Of a DNA stretch of 64,000 nt, positions 22,766-35,600 are shown one piece after another. The stretch is from Chrysoperla carnea (Eukaryota; Arthropoda; Insecta; Neuroptera; Chrysopidae): NCBI RefSeq assembly GCF_905475395.1, contig NC_058338.1:41017935-41081934 (forward strand), written 5' to 3'. A model generated the notes under the pieces. That model saw only the letters and a list, made by a program, of their open reading frames with translations. It ran no database searches and was not told the origin of the DNA. Position 1 is the first letter of the stretch. Every line of letters starts with the position of its first letter. The translations under genes were made by a program, and so were the position numbers.

Positions 22766-25700
22766 AAAAAATAAAATTCAATCTGACATTTACTATTTTA
22801 AATTTTTACACAAATCTTCTTTCTTTCACAAATTCTGTTTACACAAATCTGATCCATCTATAATCATCATTTTGATGAATTATTTTACATTTAACAAAAT
22901 TGAAAACTATGCACATCAAAATGGGCGGGTATCAAGCTAGTACGACATATTCTTAAGCTATGTTGATTAAGAAGATAACTGGAATAGCAATAAGACAGCT
23001 CGAAATTATTCTAAAGACTATATCATGTATATAGCAGGCAATACATTTATTATAGTGATTTAAACTCAAAGTGTTCATCGTATCACTTTCTCAAACACAT
23101 TCAAATAAATGTTTTGAATACATTCTTACTATCTACATGTATGATATCATACGTATTTGGGACAATAATGTAAGAAAGTAGTGACTTTGGTGGTGCTATA
23201 TATAAGTCTTACTCTACATTAAAATGTACACCACTAACATTAATATATCTTTTAACACACTGGAATTGCTGAGTACAATCTTATCAAATAATTTGTATAT
23301 TTTGAACAATTGATGTAATACTTCTATAATATTATATACTTTTGTACAACATTTGTATTAATATTAATGTTTAACAAATTTTAGATAAAAGCTTATTTTA
23401 CTCTGCCTATTAAATGAAGATTTTCAGAAGTAGAAGACCCACTAAGCCTGTTTACCAAATTGAAAATACTTTATGTCAAAATTATGTCTAAACTATGCAC
23501 CTATATCAAACTTTTGCGCTGGCCGTATTTTGTTTTTTAACAAAAACGGAGGAGGTTATTAATTCGGCTGTATTTTTTTTAAGTCCTTAAAAGAATTAAA
23601 TTGAGTATTTTATTTATAAAAGCCAATAATGGTATTGAATTGCGTACTTTAATTTCTGTTCAAATATGCCAAGATTTTTTATATTCAATTCAATAGATTT
23701 CAGTATGTATATGTTCGGTATTTAAACGACCAACCATATCTATTATATATTTTGTTCTACCTAAATATTGTCATATATTAAGTTTTTAGTTTCATTCCCA
23801 CTACGACAAAATGTTTACAAAACACAAAATGTTATTTCATACATCGGAGGTGGGGTTCCCATAGGTTCGTAAAAAGGTAGTTTTCAATATGGTACCACAA
23901 CCATCACCTACCTAACAGAGAAAATAAACATTATACAACACACATTCAGACAGATAAACAGACATTATGAAAAGACTAGTGTCATAGTACCTACCTATGT
24001 TCATACTCAGACTCCATAATAACTTTCTGATAAAAAAGTTATAGTTTTCACCTCAAAAAATTGATATAAATACTTTTATTTATCTCTGGTTGATTGTCTG
24101 TGGCCAATTTTTTGTCACACACTAGCCTTCGATCAAGGGGTATCATATGAATTGAATTTTTATTATTCCATGGGTAATAGATCTCCTCAATCTTCCATTC
24201 AAACTTTGTTTAGAAATTGTATGTTTATTTTGAATTCCTGAATACGAGCCTTTGTTTTTGGACTTACTTTTATTTTGCCACTCATAATTGTTCCAATGTC
24301 ATCTGCCAAGTCGCAGTAATGCGATATGAAATAAGATATTCCTTTTATCAGCAGACCATTTGAAAAATAGCATTATCAGTGGAAATGGTCAACTGACTGT
24401 CTAGATGTTGAAAATATTATGCTGATTTTCCAGACATCCAGAAAAACGCAAAGTGACAATGGAGAAATACTATGGGTCAAATAATTAAATAGATACTAAA
24501 AAATTAAAGAATAAAATGAGCAACTGCAATTTCGATCGAAATGAAATCAATGCAATAAAATTTCATTCCTCAATATTTACGATTTAAATGTTAATTTGGA
24601 ATATCTTGATGAATGTATGGAATTGAATATCCAAATAAAATGTTTTAATTTTGGAAACTTGAAAAAAAGATATTTTGCCATAACTTAAGGACGAATTGAC
24701 TCAATCAGAATGTTGTTGACTTGGTCCACAAAGACTATCTCTTGTTCGGTGCCACTTTGGTTTGGACGACTTATACCACACAATACACTAACCATCTTTT
24801 TAGATCGCAAGTACATAAATTAGAGCCGTTGTTGCCTGTATGTATAGTTGTTATACTCACATAATACTCACAAGTGTAAAGGTTATTTATGACCACAAAT
24901 ATAAGTGTAAAATAATTACAGAATATATATAGTACAGAAATTTACCTCTTTTTATGCTCTTTTATCATATAAGTTTCATGTAAATACAGCCAATCCAAAT
25001 CAAAAGTTGTTCTAGTCAAAGACGCATCTTCTTGATTTCAGAAAATTTTCGAAATTTTATGGTTTCACATTTTATTGACTTTATTGTTAGTAAATTAAAT
25101 GCTAGGGTCTAAGAACCAGTGGTCGACATACCTACGTTATTTAAGCAATCCTCATATCTCGGTGAAATAACTACCACACAACACGTGTTTGTGCGTGCAG
25201 TGACGTAAATAAACTCTGATTGACGTTTGTAGTCATGTGGTTATCGATATCAATTAAACTTTTTTTATTTTATTTTATTAAATTTATTAATTATATAATT
25301 ATAATTTGATTTTAGTTAAATAATGCAATTAATCGTTTGCACCAAACTTTGTGAATTGGTATTATCGGTGACAACCCCGTTTACCGTCTTATTTAAAATA
25401 CAAAATTTTTAATTTGGTTGTCAAGTCAAATGGATATATTTACCATAAGTAATTAGTTAAATGTCAAATCAACAAATTTTGATTTAACCTGAGGTCATAT
25501 ATTATTAATATATTATGTTTCACATTTGCATACTAAAAAAAATTGAGACCTTAAATGACGCTGGTATGTGAAGGCACAGAGATATAAAACGGAAAAAATT
25601 ATTCAAACATAAAATGTTCATTAATGTTGCATTAAAGCACTATAATTCAATTACAGTTTTAACAAACTCTGTTTTCAAAATGTTGAATGCTGTTCGTAAA

Positions 25701-27072
25701 TTAAAATTATAATTGTTTATGACATGCAAAACAGAAATTTGACATATCAATTAAAAATAAATAGAATATGTATTTTAATACATGCATCTATATATCTTTA
25801 TAATTATATAATTATAACATGTTTTTACTATGTGCGCGCATTACCAGAAAACGACCTTAGCGATAAAGATGGTTATTTAAGTTCTTTGTAACTGTTCACT
25901 GACTTATAATCCTGAATTATACCGTATTGTGATTCAATATACTCAAGTAATTACCGTGACAAAGTCGAAGACAAGTAAGCACAGGGCAGATGTTGGATCA
26001 GCGGAGTGAAGGTATAAGTGCAGATTAGGAGGGCAGTTTCATAGTGTTTAACCTCTTTTTACCCTGTTTTTACTTTCTTATATGTATTCATTACTGAAAA
26101 ACGATTAAAGAGATCAAGATGAAGTTTTATTATTTTCCGTTATCCAGGTGAGGTTATCTGCTAAACAGGCAAACAATATTAAAGATGAGACCTATATACA
26201 ATAATATAAATCAAAGGGCAGCAGACAAAAGTTAGGACATAGATAATACAGTTTCTAACTGATTTTTAGAAGGTCGCGGGTATCGCATAGTATTATTTAT
26301 TTTGATAACAGCAAAATTTTCAACAACAAAAATAAAATCGCTTACATACTGCAAATTTTGTTAATGTTTAAAGTAACTGTTATTCTATTTATTGTGATTT
26401 TCAATTATGTTACAGACCATAGGTTCGTTATTCTTGTTATGTTGATTGTAGCGTGTTATCGTCTAGTCTAGACAAGTGCATTATTGTATATTACTGTAAT
26501 TAATCTACTGTACTAGGTGATTCATGAAATATAGGTCAAGTAAAAACGAAAAATAGATAATATAGGGTTTTCATTTAAAAACGTCCGAACTTGTAAGCAA
26601 TTTTTATAAATTGTGTATGAGAAATTATTTAAAAAAAATTTATTTCAAAGGGTGACTCATACCATTTTGTGGTATTCCAAGTAATCCATTTTAATCGGAT
26701 TCCATCGAGGGGGAGAGTATATAGTATACATCAGATGATTTACAATAAATAAAGTTTATCCTTTTAAATAGAAATCAATATTTTTTTATCAAATTCGTTT
26801 TCGTTGGAAAAAAATTATATATAATTTCGAATTATTAATTTTCGCAGATTAAAACATTCAAAAAATTTAAGTCTAGGAAAATTACTTGAAATAAAAGTTT
26901 CATAAATTTTATCAAGGAAATTGAATCAGCTAAAAAATTATTGGTTTCCATTTAAAAAATGAAGTGACTTTTATTTTACCATGAAATGCCTTAGAAGAAA
27001 AATGCCTTACTTGATTAAAATGGATCAACCTTTATATAACATATATACAACATTATTACATGCAATGTAAAT

Positions 27073-27094
27073 AAAAAAAAAAAAAAAAAAAAAA
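27073..27094 (+). repeat. Poly(A) tract
   Basis: A run of about 22 A residues lies after ataa. It may be a retroposon tail, but the sequence before it has no recognisable element body. Confidence 0.8.
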
Positions 27095-27732
27095 GAAATT
27101 ATTAAAAATTTTCTTATTATCAAAATGAGAGCTCAATTCAAATTACTTAATATTTACTACTTGATTTTCATGGACAATATATCGACCTTCTAAACATCAA
27201 TTAGTCGTCGTTTGATAAAAAACAGGGAAATGTCACGTCGTTCAATGAGTCTTATCTAGCTCATAAACACATAAACAATGCCATCGATGATGTCGATTCC
27301 AATTTAGGTGGATTTCGACAATTTCTTCTGGCGTGTTGAAAGTTTCTGTGTATTAAAAGTCATTGAGGTAATCCTTCGAAATAAAACCCTACCCTTTCTA
27401 GAGTTGCATACTTCTTTATCTTCTTCCTATGTATTGTGCCGCCAATGGACATATTCAGCCGAAATAGTCGGCTAATGTTGTAAACTCACTTTTTGTGTCT
27501 TTAGTGAATAAAAATTGGGTAAGTAATGGCATACAAAAAAGGGAGGTCTAAAAAACATCGAACGAGTTGATGAAATTATAAAATTTGAATTATCTTGATT
27601 GATTAGTTCGGGGGAAATCTTTGAACATAAGCATCGCCATAAAGATCACTTACTACAAAATTTATTTGGAAGGAATGGAAAATATTAAATGTAACTTTAT
27701 TTCTTAGTACTTGATTCACATTATATTTACAG

Positions 27733-27897
27733 TGAGAGTGAAGATACATTAACATTCATTCGTAGCATAGGAAATCCAACTGCTGATAACTTACACAGAC
27801 AGGAATAGCCGATTACTTCGACGCTTTTAAATTTCCTAAAAGAGACAAACTAAAAGAATGTACCAAAGCAGGAAACATTTTATCGGCTTTGGAAATC
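27733..27897 (+). pseudogene. Coding-like segment with a frame break, unknown origin
   Basis: After an acceptor-like 'ttatatttacag' one phase reads SEDTLTFIRSIGNPTADNLH and then meets TAG. A second phase continues without a stop as TGIADYFDAFKFPKRDKLKE through NILSALE to a donor-like ATC/gtaaat. The two halves abut, as expected of one reading frame interrupted by a small indel. I do not recognise the protein. It could be a decayed gene or a mobile-element fragment, or two chance frames. Confidence 0.2.
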
Positions 27898-28005
27898 GTA
27901 AATTTAAGTCTTGTCTGACTAAACGGTTTCAATTTCATAATTCTCGATAACATGACAAAAATAAACTTTAATTTTATTAATTTGTGTCTTGAGTAATGGT
28001 TTGAG

Positions 28006-28103
28006 AGGCAAGGCGAGGGTAGTGTATATTCTACCTCAGCCGAGGTCGAGACGAGGCGAGGGTCATTATTAAAAAAGCGAGGTGAGATGAGGTGATACCA
28101 AAG
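28006..28103 (+). repeat. Purine-rich imperfect repeat patch
   Basis: This is a G-rich island in A+T-rich DNA, with variants of 'gaggcgagg' repeated irregularly (ggcaaggcgaggg, gacgaggcgaggg, gcgaggtgagatgaggtg). It looks like debris of a low-complexity or transposon-internal repeat. No frame is convincing. Confidence 0.5.
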
Positions 28104-28140
28104 GACTATGCCTTGTCCTGACCATGCAACGTAAATTAAT

Positions 28141-28190
28141 GTTGAAAATAATCGGACCCATTAACATAACTTCATATTCTGTGAAGTTTA
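28141..28190 (-). repeat. Dispersed repeat fragment, copy 2 (inverted)
   Basis: The reverse complement contains 'gaagttatgttaatgggtcc' followed by gattattttcaac, matching the fragment at 4082-4135 with a few changes. It adjoins the purine-rich patch, and both may belong to the same insertion. Confidence 0.5.
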
Positions 28191-31100
28191 AAATACTTAA
28201 ATCATACACTGCAGACAATCAGAATGTAAACCAAATATGATAAAAACTCATCTTTTATTCCCTATACGTTTTTCTCGCCGGGTACGATGCAAGAACAGCC
28301 AATGTATACTCGTGTTACCCTTTGAAATTAGTTTTATTTGTCTATGCGATAAAACGTTTTTAATGAGTATACATATAGTAATTATACTACTTAAGAATTT
28401 TATATTAATTTTTTATTTAAAATAAAACTATTCAATTTAAAATATAAATTTATGTTTAATGAGGGATTAGTATGATTTCTTCTAATGAACGTAGTCTTGC
28501 TATAATATACAAAAGGGTTTCCATATGAGCATGGAACACACATACAAATAAGAACACGTATGGGACGGAAATGCTTTGTTTATGCATTGAATGGAAGTTA
28601 TTAAAACTTACGCTATTGGTTGTTGATAAACTTTAACCTTTTATGATACACAAATATAATTCTAATCTTATAATTAGTTGCTTACCCTAAAGAAACTCCG
28701 GTTCAATATTATTTATAATTTTTAAGTAAATACGAAAATGTCTAGTAAATCAGAAACTATGATACAATCAGAAAATTAGAAATGGTAGATGGGAATCGAA
28801 ACCACTCCCCTAGACATATCGCGGACGAAATGGACCTATAAAAATCAAACAAAATTATAATTCAAATAATGCTTATTATTCGTGCGAAACATTTTTTGAT
28901 GCATTATTCAATTTTTTTACCCTCTTGCTTTTGGATTGAGACGTATAAACACTCCCTCGGTAGTGTTCCCTTTTACGACAATAATTAGCGATGGTGATAT
29001 AAAGTATAAATTCTATCTCATTTTGCCAGCATGTAAACCTGACAGACAATTTCAAAAATCTTATATTTAATAGCGAGAATAAATTGATATTGTTTAGGGT
29101 AAAAAATCAAGCCCTGAAGTTATTAAAACTTTTTCGTGACAAACTTTTTATAAAAATTAATTAAATTGAAATAAGTAAAATGATTAAATACAAACAATAA
29201 ACCAATCCTAAAAAAAATGCCTTGGAAAACTGAAGATAAGCATAAAATTCATTTAAATATATTTAGCATGTACTACGGTGTATATACCAATAATTGTATG
29301 TATTATAGTTTTGAAATACATAATATTTTTGCCCCCTTATAAATATGACGATGACTGTTCGCTACTAATAGTCATCAATCATTTTAAGTGACGTCATTAT
29401 TTATTAATATGTCAAATATAAAACGTATGTAAAAATGAAAAAATAAAAAAGTTTTTAGAGGAATGAATACTTTACCATAATTTATTTTTGTGAAGTTTTT
29501 CAATGTGATGTGTTTTGTATAAGAGAATGTGTGTGTTCGTGTATGTGAAAGTATGTATGTGTTGTTCGTGTGCATGTATAGGCAAAACAATTTTTGGTGA
29601 CATAAAATATCACATCGAGAGTAAAAATGGAGATTTATTTTATAAAATCGCCATTGTTATTTAAATTACAGAAAAATTTGAACTACGATTTTCAGTCAAT
29701 GTTAAACTGTTATGAGGTTTTGGATACTTTCAAATAATGCATACGTGAGGTATAGAGCTTTATAAAAAATTTCAGAAAAAAACAACAACAACTTTCTATA
29801 TTTTAGAACACAATCAAAATTTGCGATTTTGTGCGTATTGCATGTACCGTCCCTTAAAAGTCGGTAAAACGTTTTGTCAGATATAATACAGCTAAAAATA
29901 AGTCGATCAAGCTAAACTTGTCTGAATACCAGGTTGGTTCATTTGGGAGACAAGCGGTCCTAAAATTTTAAATCGTTGTTTTGAAACTCAACTCTAAACT
30001 CGAAATGCTATTTTCCCAAAATTTGGGGTGTATTATATAATTGACACTGTAGTATAGAACAAAAAAAAAACGCATACACATTAAGTTTAATTGTTTTAGA
30101 TGCTCTTTGTCTCTAAAAATACTATTAAAATTGTAATTTAAGAGCAATACCATGCTTATAAGAGTTTATTCAGTTCCCAACAGTATAGCTAAAGGGGTCC
30201 ATTTATGATGAATGAATGTGTGGTCCAGTGGTGTAGTTGTAAAAATCAGAGAGTGCTATTAAGGTAGTACGAGCGCCAAGGCGAATTTCGACTTCTGGTT
30301 GAATGTATTTGTACCTCATTTTCAACTTTGATGAGGAACTTTGAACTGGTCAAGAAAAATCTACGCCAAATAATTAGAAAAAATGTACTTTGCCTTTGTA
30401 TGAACTTGGAAGAAGCAGGCATTCTATTTTGTGGATTGTAGTAATCAACTTTTTCAACTAACATGTAAAAATAAATTGAAGCTTAGCATTTCTGTAAATG
30501 CCACAATAGACGACTTACACTCTACTTTGTACCGTACGATAACACATGATATAGTCAATTTCTTGTATTAAACCATGAGCGTTTTATATTTCATGTATAA
30601 AAATATACATTTGAAGAAAAAAAAAAACGAAAATTTATTTATTATATGAGAAAATTTAACTTTTATCAAATTTCAAGAAAATCTACACACAATTTACATA
30701 CAAGAATATTAAAGTTTCATGTCAATTTTTTCTCTTGCAAATTTTTCTGTCCTTGAGTACGCATAAATATATAGGCCACACATATAGATTTTCTTTAAGG
30801 AAATGTACTTTATCGAAATAAAGTTTATAATATAAGTTGAAAGTAATAAACAAAAAAATTTTATTTGAGATTACATTATTGAGATTAAAATATTTGTTAT
30901 TCATAAAAAAAGTTGTCAACAAGGTACGCTATCGTGTTCGCGAGCGAACATCCCAAATAGAAACAGGAATGGAAACAGATCGAGATTAAATTTTTATAGC
31001 GTTTTTAAGTCCTCTAAATTCAAGCTTGTAAACCAACAAAATCTGACCTTTTAAACTATAAAAGAAAATAGAAGAAAATTTTTTTTGAAAAGAATGAACT

Positions 31101-31288
31101 ATCGTTTGAAGCTTTTTTTTTTTATAAATTTGATAGGTTCAGCACAATTGCACCTGAAAATCAGCATGAAGTGTATTTCAACAAACGAACAATCACAATT
31201 TATAAGTTCTTCAAACTGAAGTGAATCTGTTTGAGAGGCAAATATACAGTGTAAAGCATTTAAGATGAAGACACCATCATATTTTCGT

Positions 31289-31594
31289 TATTTATAGATA
31301 TTCCTATATTTTGAAATTTTGCACAGTCGTACAGGGTGATGGGTCTCAGTTTTTAAGATAACCGAAAAAGCAAAGCAATCTAATATAGTAATAGTAATCA
31401 AATATTCGAATTTTTTTTTTTTTCGATATCTCTAACCATCTCTGGCGCTAGACAAAATATTAAGAATCGGTCCTATTTTTCAATTTGTATTAGGCTGAGT
31501 TTTAAGTTTTGATTTCGGTTAAGTACCTTAAAAAATCACATGACCCATCACATTGTATTATTGTAAAATTTCAAATCGATATTCCTATAAATAG
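31289..31594. mobile_element. Small foldback element
   Basis: The left end (tatttatagatattcctata, then ttttgaaattttgca and a gtgatgggtc block) is inverted at the right end (gacccatcac, then tgtaaaatttcaaatcgata and ttcctataaatag). The arms are about 80 bp each and diverged, and the middle is T-rich. There is no coding capacity. This is another non-autonomous palindromic element, unrelated in sequence to the larger ones. Confidence 0.65.
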
Positions 31595-32069
31595 TAAAAA
31601 CATGTAAGTTTGAACGACCTATTATTCACTTCATATTTAAACTATCATAGTGATAAGCAATACTGAATTGTGCAAACTCTTTATCTTCAGCCTGACCCTC
31701 GAGTTAGCGTATGGATAAGAATGAATAAGATGCTTACCTTTCCATCTTTCTTAAACTAAATTCGCTCGTTACTCGATGACCAAGGAACCTTCAAGGTAAA
31801 TTGAATGAAATTTTTTATGTCAAATTAGATATTTTATAATTTTGTTATGTTCACTGTTGAGACTGAGGACAAAGAGTTTAAGCTATTCAGTTTAGTATTT
31901 AGAAATTCACTATGATAGTACAAATATGAAGTGCAGAAGTGCACCATAATATGTCGTCCAAACTGAAATGAGACCGACTTACGTATTACTTTTGTTCGAC
32001 CTACATATTGTGCTTGTTCGCGTGTTAGCATTTGTAATTTTACATCATAATATACATACAGTGTGTTGT

Positions 32070-32905
32070 TCATTTCAAAAGCATCCACCCTTAATAACTC
32101 TTCACCTGATGTGATTATTGTTTTGAGTGGAAACACTTCGATTAAGATATCCAAGAGAAAGCTCAAAAATGGTAGGTACCTGGAGAAGTTTAGGTCTCAC
32201 CCCTTAATCCCTAGCCACGCCAACTTTGAAATTTCAAACGACACCTCTTACCTTGTTATACTTCGTTTGAGAGTGCATAAAAATTTCTATTCATCCATGA
32301 TAAAAATAAATAAAATCGATCAATTGTTTCTTTAAATAGACAACCCAAAAGATAGAATTTATACCTTCCATCTGCTAATAATCTAACTTAAGAACCAATC
32401 GATCGATTTCGATTTTTTAATCATGGTTGAAGAGATAATTCAAGCCCTTTCAAACGACGTATCACAAGGTAGAGAATTTTTGAAATTTCTAATTTGGAGT
32501 GGGTGGAGTGAAGGGATGAAACCTAAAATTTTCTTAGTACCATTTTGGAACTTCCCTGTCGATATCTAAATCTACGGGTTTTCATTCAAAATAATAACCA
32601 CACCAGGTTTAGAGTTATTTAGGGTGAATACCTTTCATCTTCTGCGAAGTTTTTCTTAAGTGTCAATCGATTGATTTGATTTTTTTATCATGATTGAATA
32701 GAGAATTAATAGCCCTTTTAAATGATGTATAACTAGGGAGGGGGTGTCATTTGAAATTTTAAAGTTGGAGTGGCTAGAGTTTAAGAGGTGAAACTTTAAA
32801 TTCTCTAGGTATCATTTTTGAACATACCCCTGGATATCTAAATCGACGTGTTTTCACTCAAAATAATAATTACATCAGGTTACGACATATTAGGGGTGGA
32901 TATCA
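32070..32905. repeat. Inverted plus tandem array of a ~267-bp unit
   Basis: Two direct copies lie at 32361-32627 and 32628-32905 (starts ataccttccatctgctaata and atacctttcatcttctgcga). A third, shorter copy lies just upstream on the opposite strand at about 32070-32300. Shared blocks, in order, include tcaatcgattgattt, 'gaaattttaaagttggagtg', ggatatctaaatcgacg and 'tttcactcaaaataataa'. The copies are diverged by many substitutions, so the array is old. The minus-strand open frame at 31834-32166 and the plus-strand one at 32063-32335 overlap the inverted copy and have no independent support. Confidence 0.75.
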
Positions 32906-33874
32906 CAAGTAATTTTATAAAGTGTCCACTGAATTTGAAGAGTGACAAAGGACTGCTGCCTCATTTCTTATTCCTAATATATTTCTTAATTAGCGTTTAA
33001 TTATTTAGATTATATCTTTAAAATACTCAAATTAGTTAACAGTAACAGTACATCACCTAATATTCTTCAAAATTTTGGACTTAGAACATGTAAAACTATA
33101 AAAAACCAATTACTATTTAGTGTTATCATGGAACGTTAAATACAATCAGCTCTTGTACAATCATGTAAGCCAAAGCAATTTGTATTTTAAAACCAATGAT
33201 ATTTTACTTAACCACAGATTTAATTAAAACCCTTAAATAATGCTATCTAATTTACAAACTATTAGAACAATAAAAACTATTAATAAGAACACATGATAAA
33301 ACCAGAAAATAAAACTAATAAATATTCAATGTTTGAGTATTCATTCACGCACGAAATGTCCACCCCACAATATTATACAATATAAAGGCTCTCTTATATT
33401 GGAATAAAATAGTACTTCCGTTTCTACATCAATTATAAGCAGTAAAAGCAAGAAAAAGAAAAGCGTATAAGTGATGGGCAGTATAAAAGGGAGAACTAAA
33501 TTATGAATAAGTTAATTAATTTACTTATAGGTATATGGAAAGTTTATTACAAAAAAAACTGTTTAGAAAAAAATATGAACAAAAAAATACTAAAATAAAG
33601 TGTATAAATCAGTACAAACTATTAAAAAAAACGAAACATTTATCAATTATGGTCAAAGGCTTGTAGACCCATTAAAATTACATTACTTAAAAATGTTTCC
33701 ACTATTATTTTGTTTGCAATTCAAGAAAAACCAGTTTTTTTCTTCAAGTTTCAATATGTTTTTATATTTTCTTGGATTTTTGTCGTGGATTATAATAATT
33801 ATTTTAACAAACACTACTTTATTCATTATCTTATATGCTACCCGACGACAACAAGGGTTCTGTGTTTAACCAAT

Positions 33875-33915
33875 ATGTGTGTATGTATGTAAGTATGTAA
33901 GTATGTATGTATGTT
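33875..33915 (+). repeat. GTAT tetranucleotide microsatellite
   Basis: About ten units of gtat/gtaa (gtgtgtatgtatgtaagtat and onward), slightly interrupted. Confidence 0.8.
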
Positions 33916-33951
33916 TATCTGTTGCCTCATATTCAAAAGTATTATCATGTT

Positions 33952-34067
33952 AAATTGTTATTATAAGTAAAATCGTCATTAAAGTCGGCGGACCATCCTC
34001 TGCAAAACTTTTTAATCTCATAGGTTCCACAAATATATAAAGACGATTTTACTTATAATAACAATTT
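33952..34067. mobile_element. Miniature element with 26-bp perfect terminal inverted repeats
   Basis: The first 26 bases (aaattgttattataagtaaa then atcgtc, 33952-33977) are perfectly inverted at 34042-34067. They bracket a 64-bp interior that is richer in G+C (agtcggcggaccatcctctg). Perfect inverted ends on a 116-bp body are typical of a MITE. No flanking duplication is obvious. Confidence 0.7.
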
Positions 34068-34781
34068 CAGATGTAATACCACCAGCTTCATTCTCATCAC
34101 TGGAATGGCATATTAAATTATTTTAATTCTAAAGGTCTAACACAATTTTCATGATTCCGATTGAATTCCTCGTTATCAAGACTTTGACCACAAGCGTCAA
34201 TCTCATCGCTAAAATTGAATCCAACCAACTTTGAAAATTTTTCATAACAATTTACCTATTGAATTACTTCTAGAACATTTAACATAAATGGTAAAGAGGA
34301 TGAGCAATAAGTTTATCCGGATTCATAGCACAATAAGAACGTATTGTGACTTACTACTTAGTAATTTCGTAGTAGCTGCATTTATGTTATTTGGCGGTAT
34401 GCACCATTCGGCTTATTATTTACTGTACAAAAAAAAAATCCGTTCCCATTCTGTTTTTTTTTTTTTTACTCAGAATATAACGGAAACAATTTGTTGATCT
34501 GGACATAAATCATATACAAAGTTATTACATATATCCGGTTGAAAATATGTAGAAAAATCTCTAGTTTTTTTTTTTTAATTCCCTAAATCTAAATCGCTAC
34601 GATCTAAACTTAAGACAATAACATTTTTATTTTGGTTAGGTCTTGGAAAATGATATTTTTACACTGACAGTAAATTCTATTAGCAATATTGTTTGCCTCC
34701 CACTCTTCCATATCGTTTTGACTTTCGTCCCATGACAAAACGATGCACGAGTTATTGTTTTATTATACATATCTCTGTGTC

Positions 34782-34802
34782 AAAAAAAAAAAAAAAAAAA
34801 AA
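34782..34802 (+). repeat. Poly(A) tract
   Basis: About 21 consecutive A residues after gtgtc. There is no recognisable retroposon body upstream. Confidence 0.8.
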
Positions 34803-35499
34803 CTTAAAAACTGATGTTTAAAAATAAAAAGAAACTGAAGCAGATTCTGTCTACCATTAAATAGAAAAATAATAGATAGATATAGAAATATTTAAAACCT
34901 TCCTAGATTTTTTGCAGTACAACTAAAAAAAAATAAAAAATAATTCTATAATATTCATTTTTAAAAAATTTGTTGAAAATTTTATTTCTTAACATCAAAC
35001 ATTGCAAGCACCAAGTATAGAAATACAGTAAGCAGTACCAACGAAGCTAAATCGATATTTTTTTATCACTTTCTTCATCAATTGTTCACGTCAGTAAGTA
35101 ACGTGAGTGGCTGTAATTGATGATGCAAGTGGCTGGCATAAAATAACATTTTCAAATATACATAGTATATACTCAAATAACACACAAGCCGTAGTGTATA
35201 TGGCCTTATGGTGGGAACCAATAACTTTCAAATTGAGCAAGATATTCAGCTTAATAATAATTTAGATGGGTATAGTTTTCTACAACTAAACAACCATTTT
35301 ATAAAGTTTTTTTACCAAAAAATTCACTTAGAAGGATAGTAATTCGACATATACTGTTCAATAATTGTGCACAAATTAAAAAAATCATGTGTATGTTATC
35401 GCAAAAAAAATACAAATAAATCTGAGAAAATTATACTTAATTGAGGGTGGAGGACTCTTAAGGTATAACGGAAGTAGATTTATTGGGTTGTGCAATAAG

Positions 35500-35600
35500 A
35501 TATTTTCACGTAAATGGGAGAGATTTTTTTCCAAAAAGATATTACCACTTAAATGGGAGAGACACGTTTTCCCAACAGTTGTTACCATTTCAATGGGGGT
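35500..35600 (+). repeat. Degenerate ~43-bp tandem repeat
   Basis: The phrase aaatgggagaga, followed by a T-rich 'tttttcc' stretch and a gatatt or gttgtt acca block, occurs about three times (acgtaaatgggagagatttt; cacttaaatgggagagacac; atttcaatgggggtgaaa). Open frames on both strands here are products of the repeat. Confidence 0.5.

Larger units (their letters stand above)
19967..31288. other. Long stretch without a recognised gene
   Basis: This is mostly A+T-rich sequence. Items that can be named are the tentative start exon at 21900-21994, the one-armed repeat at 22590-22765, a poly(A) run at 27073-27094, a broken coding-like segment at 27733-27897, a purine-rich patch at 28006-28103, the inverted dispersed repeat at 28141-28190, and a GT-rich tract around 29520-29580. 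A broken frame at about 22310-22480 (STNEEARKYSSSRDSKTGK then a stop) looks protein-like but is not assignable. Other frames (20197, 21169, 21272, 28237, 29384, 29968, 30246, 30722) show nothing. Confidence 0.5.

Noticed and set aside
31834..32166. 110-codon minus-strand open frame
   Set aside because: Its N-terminal part is the inverted copy of the 267-bp repeat unit and the rest has no recognisable family or splice support.
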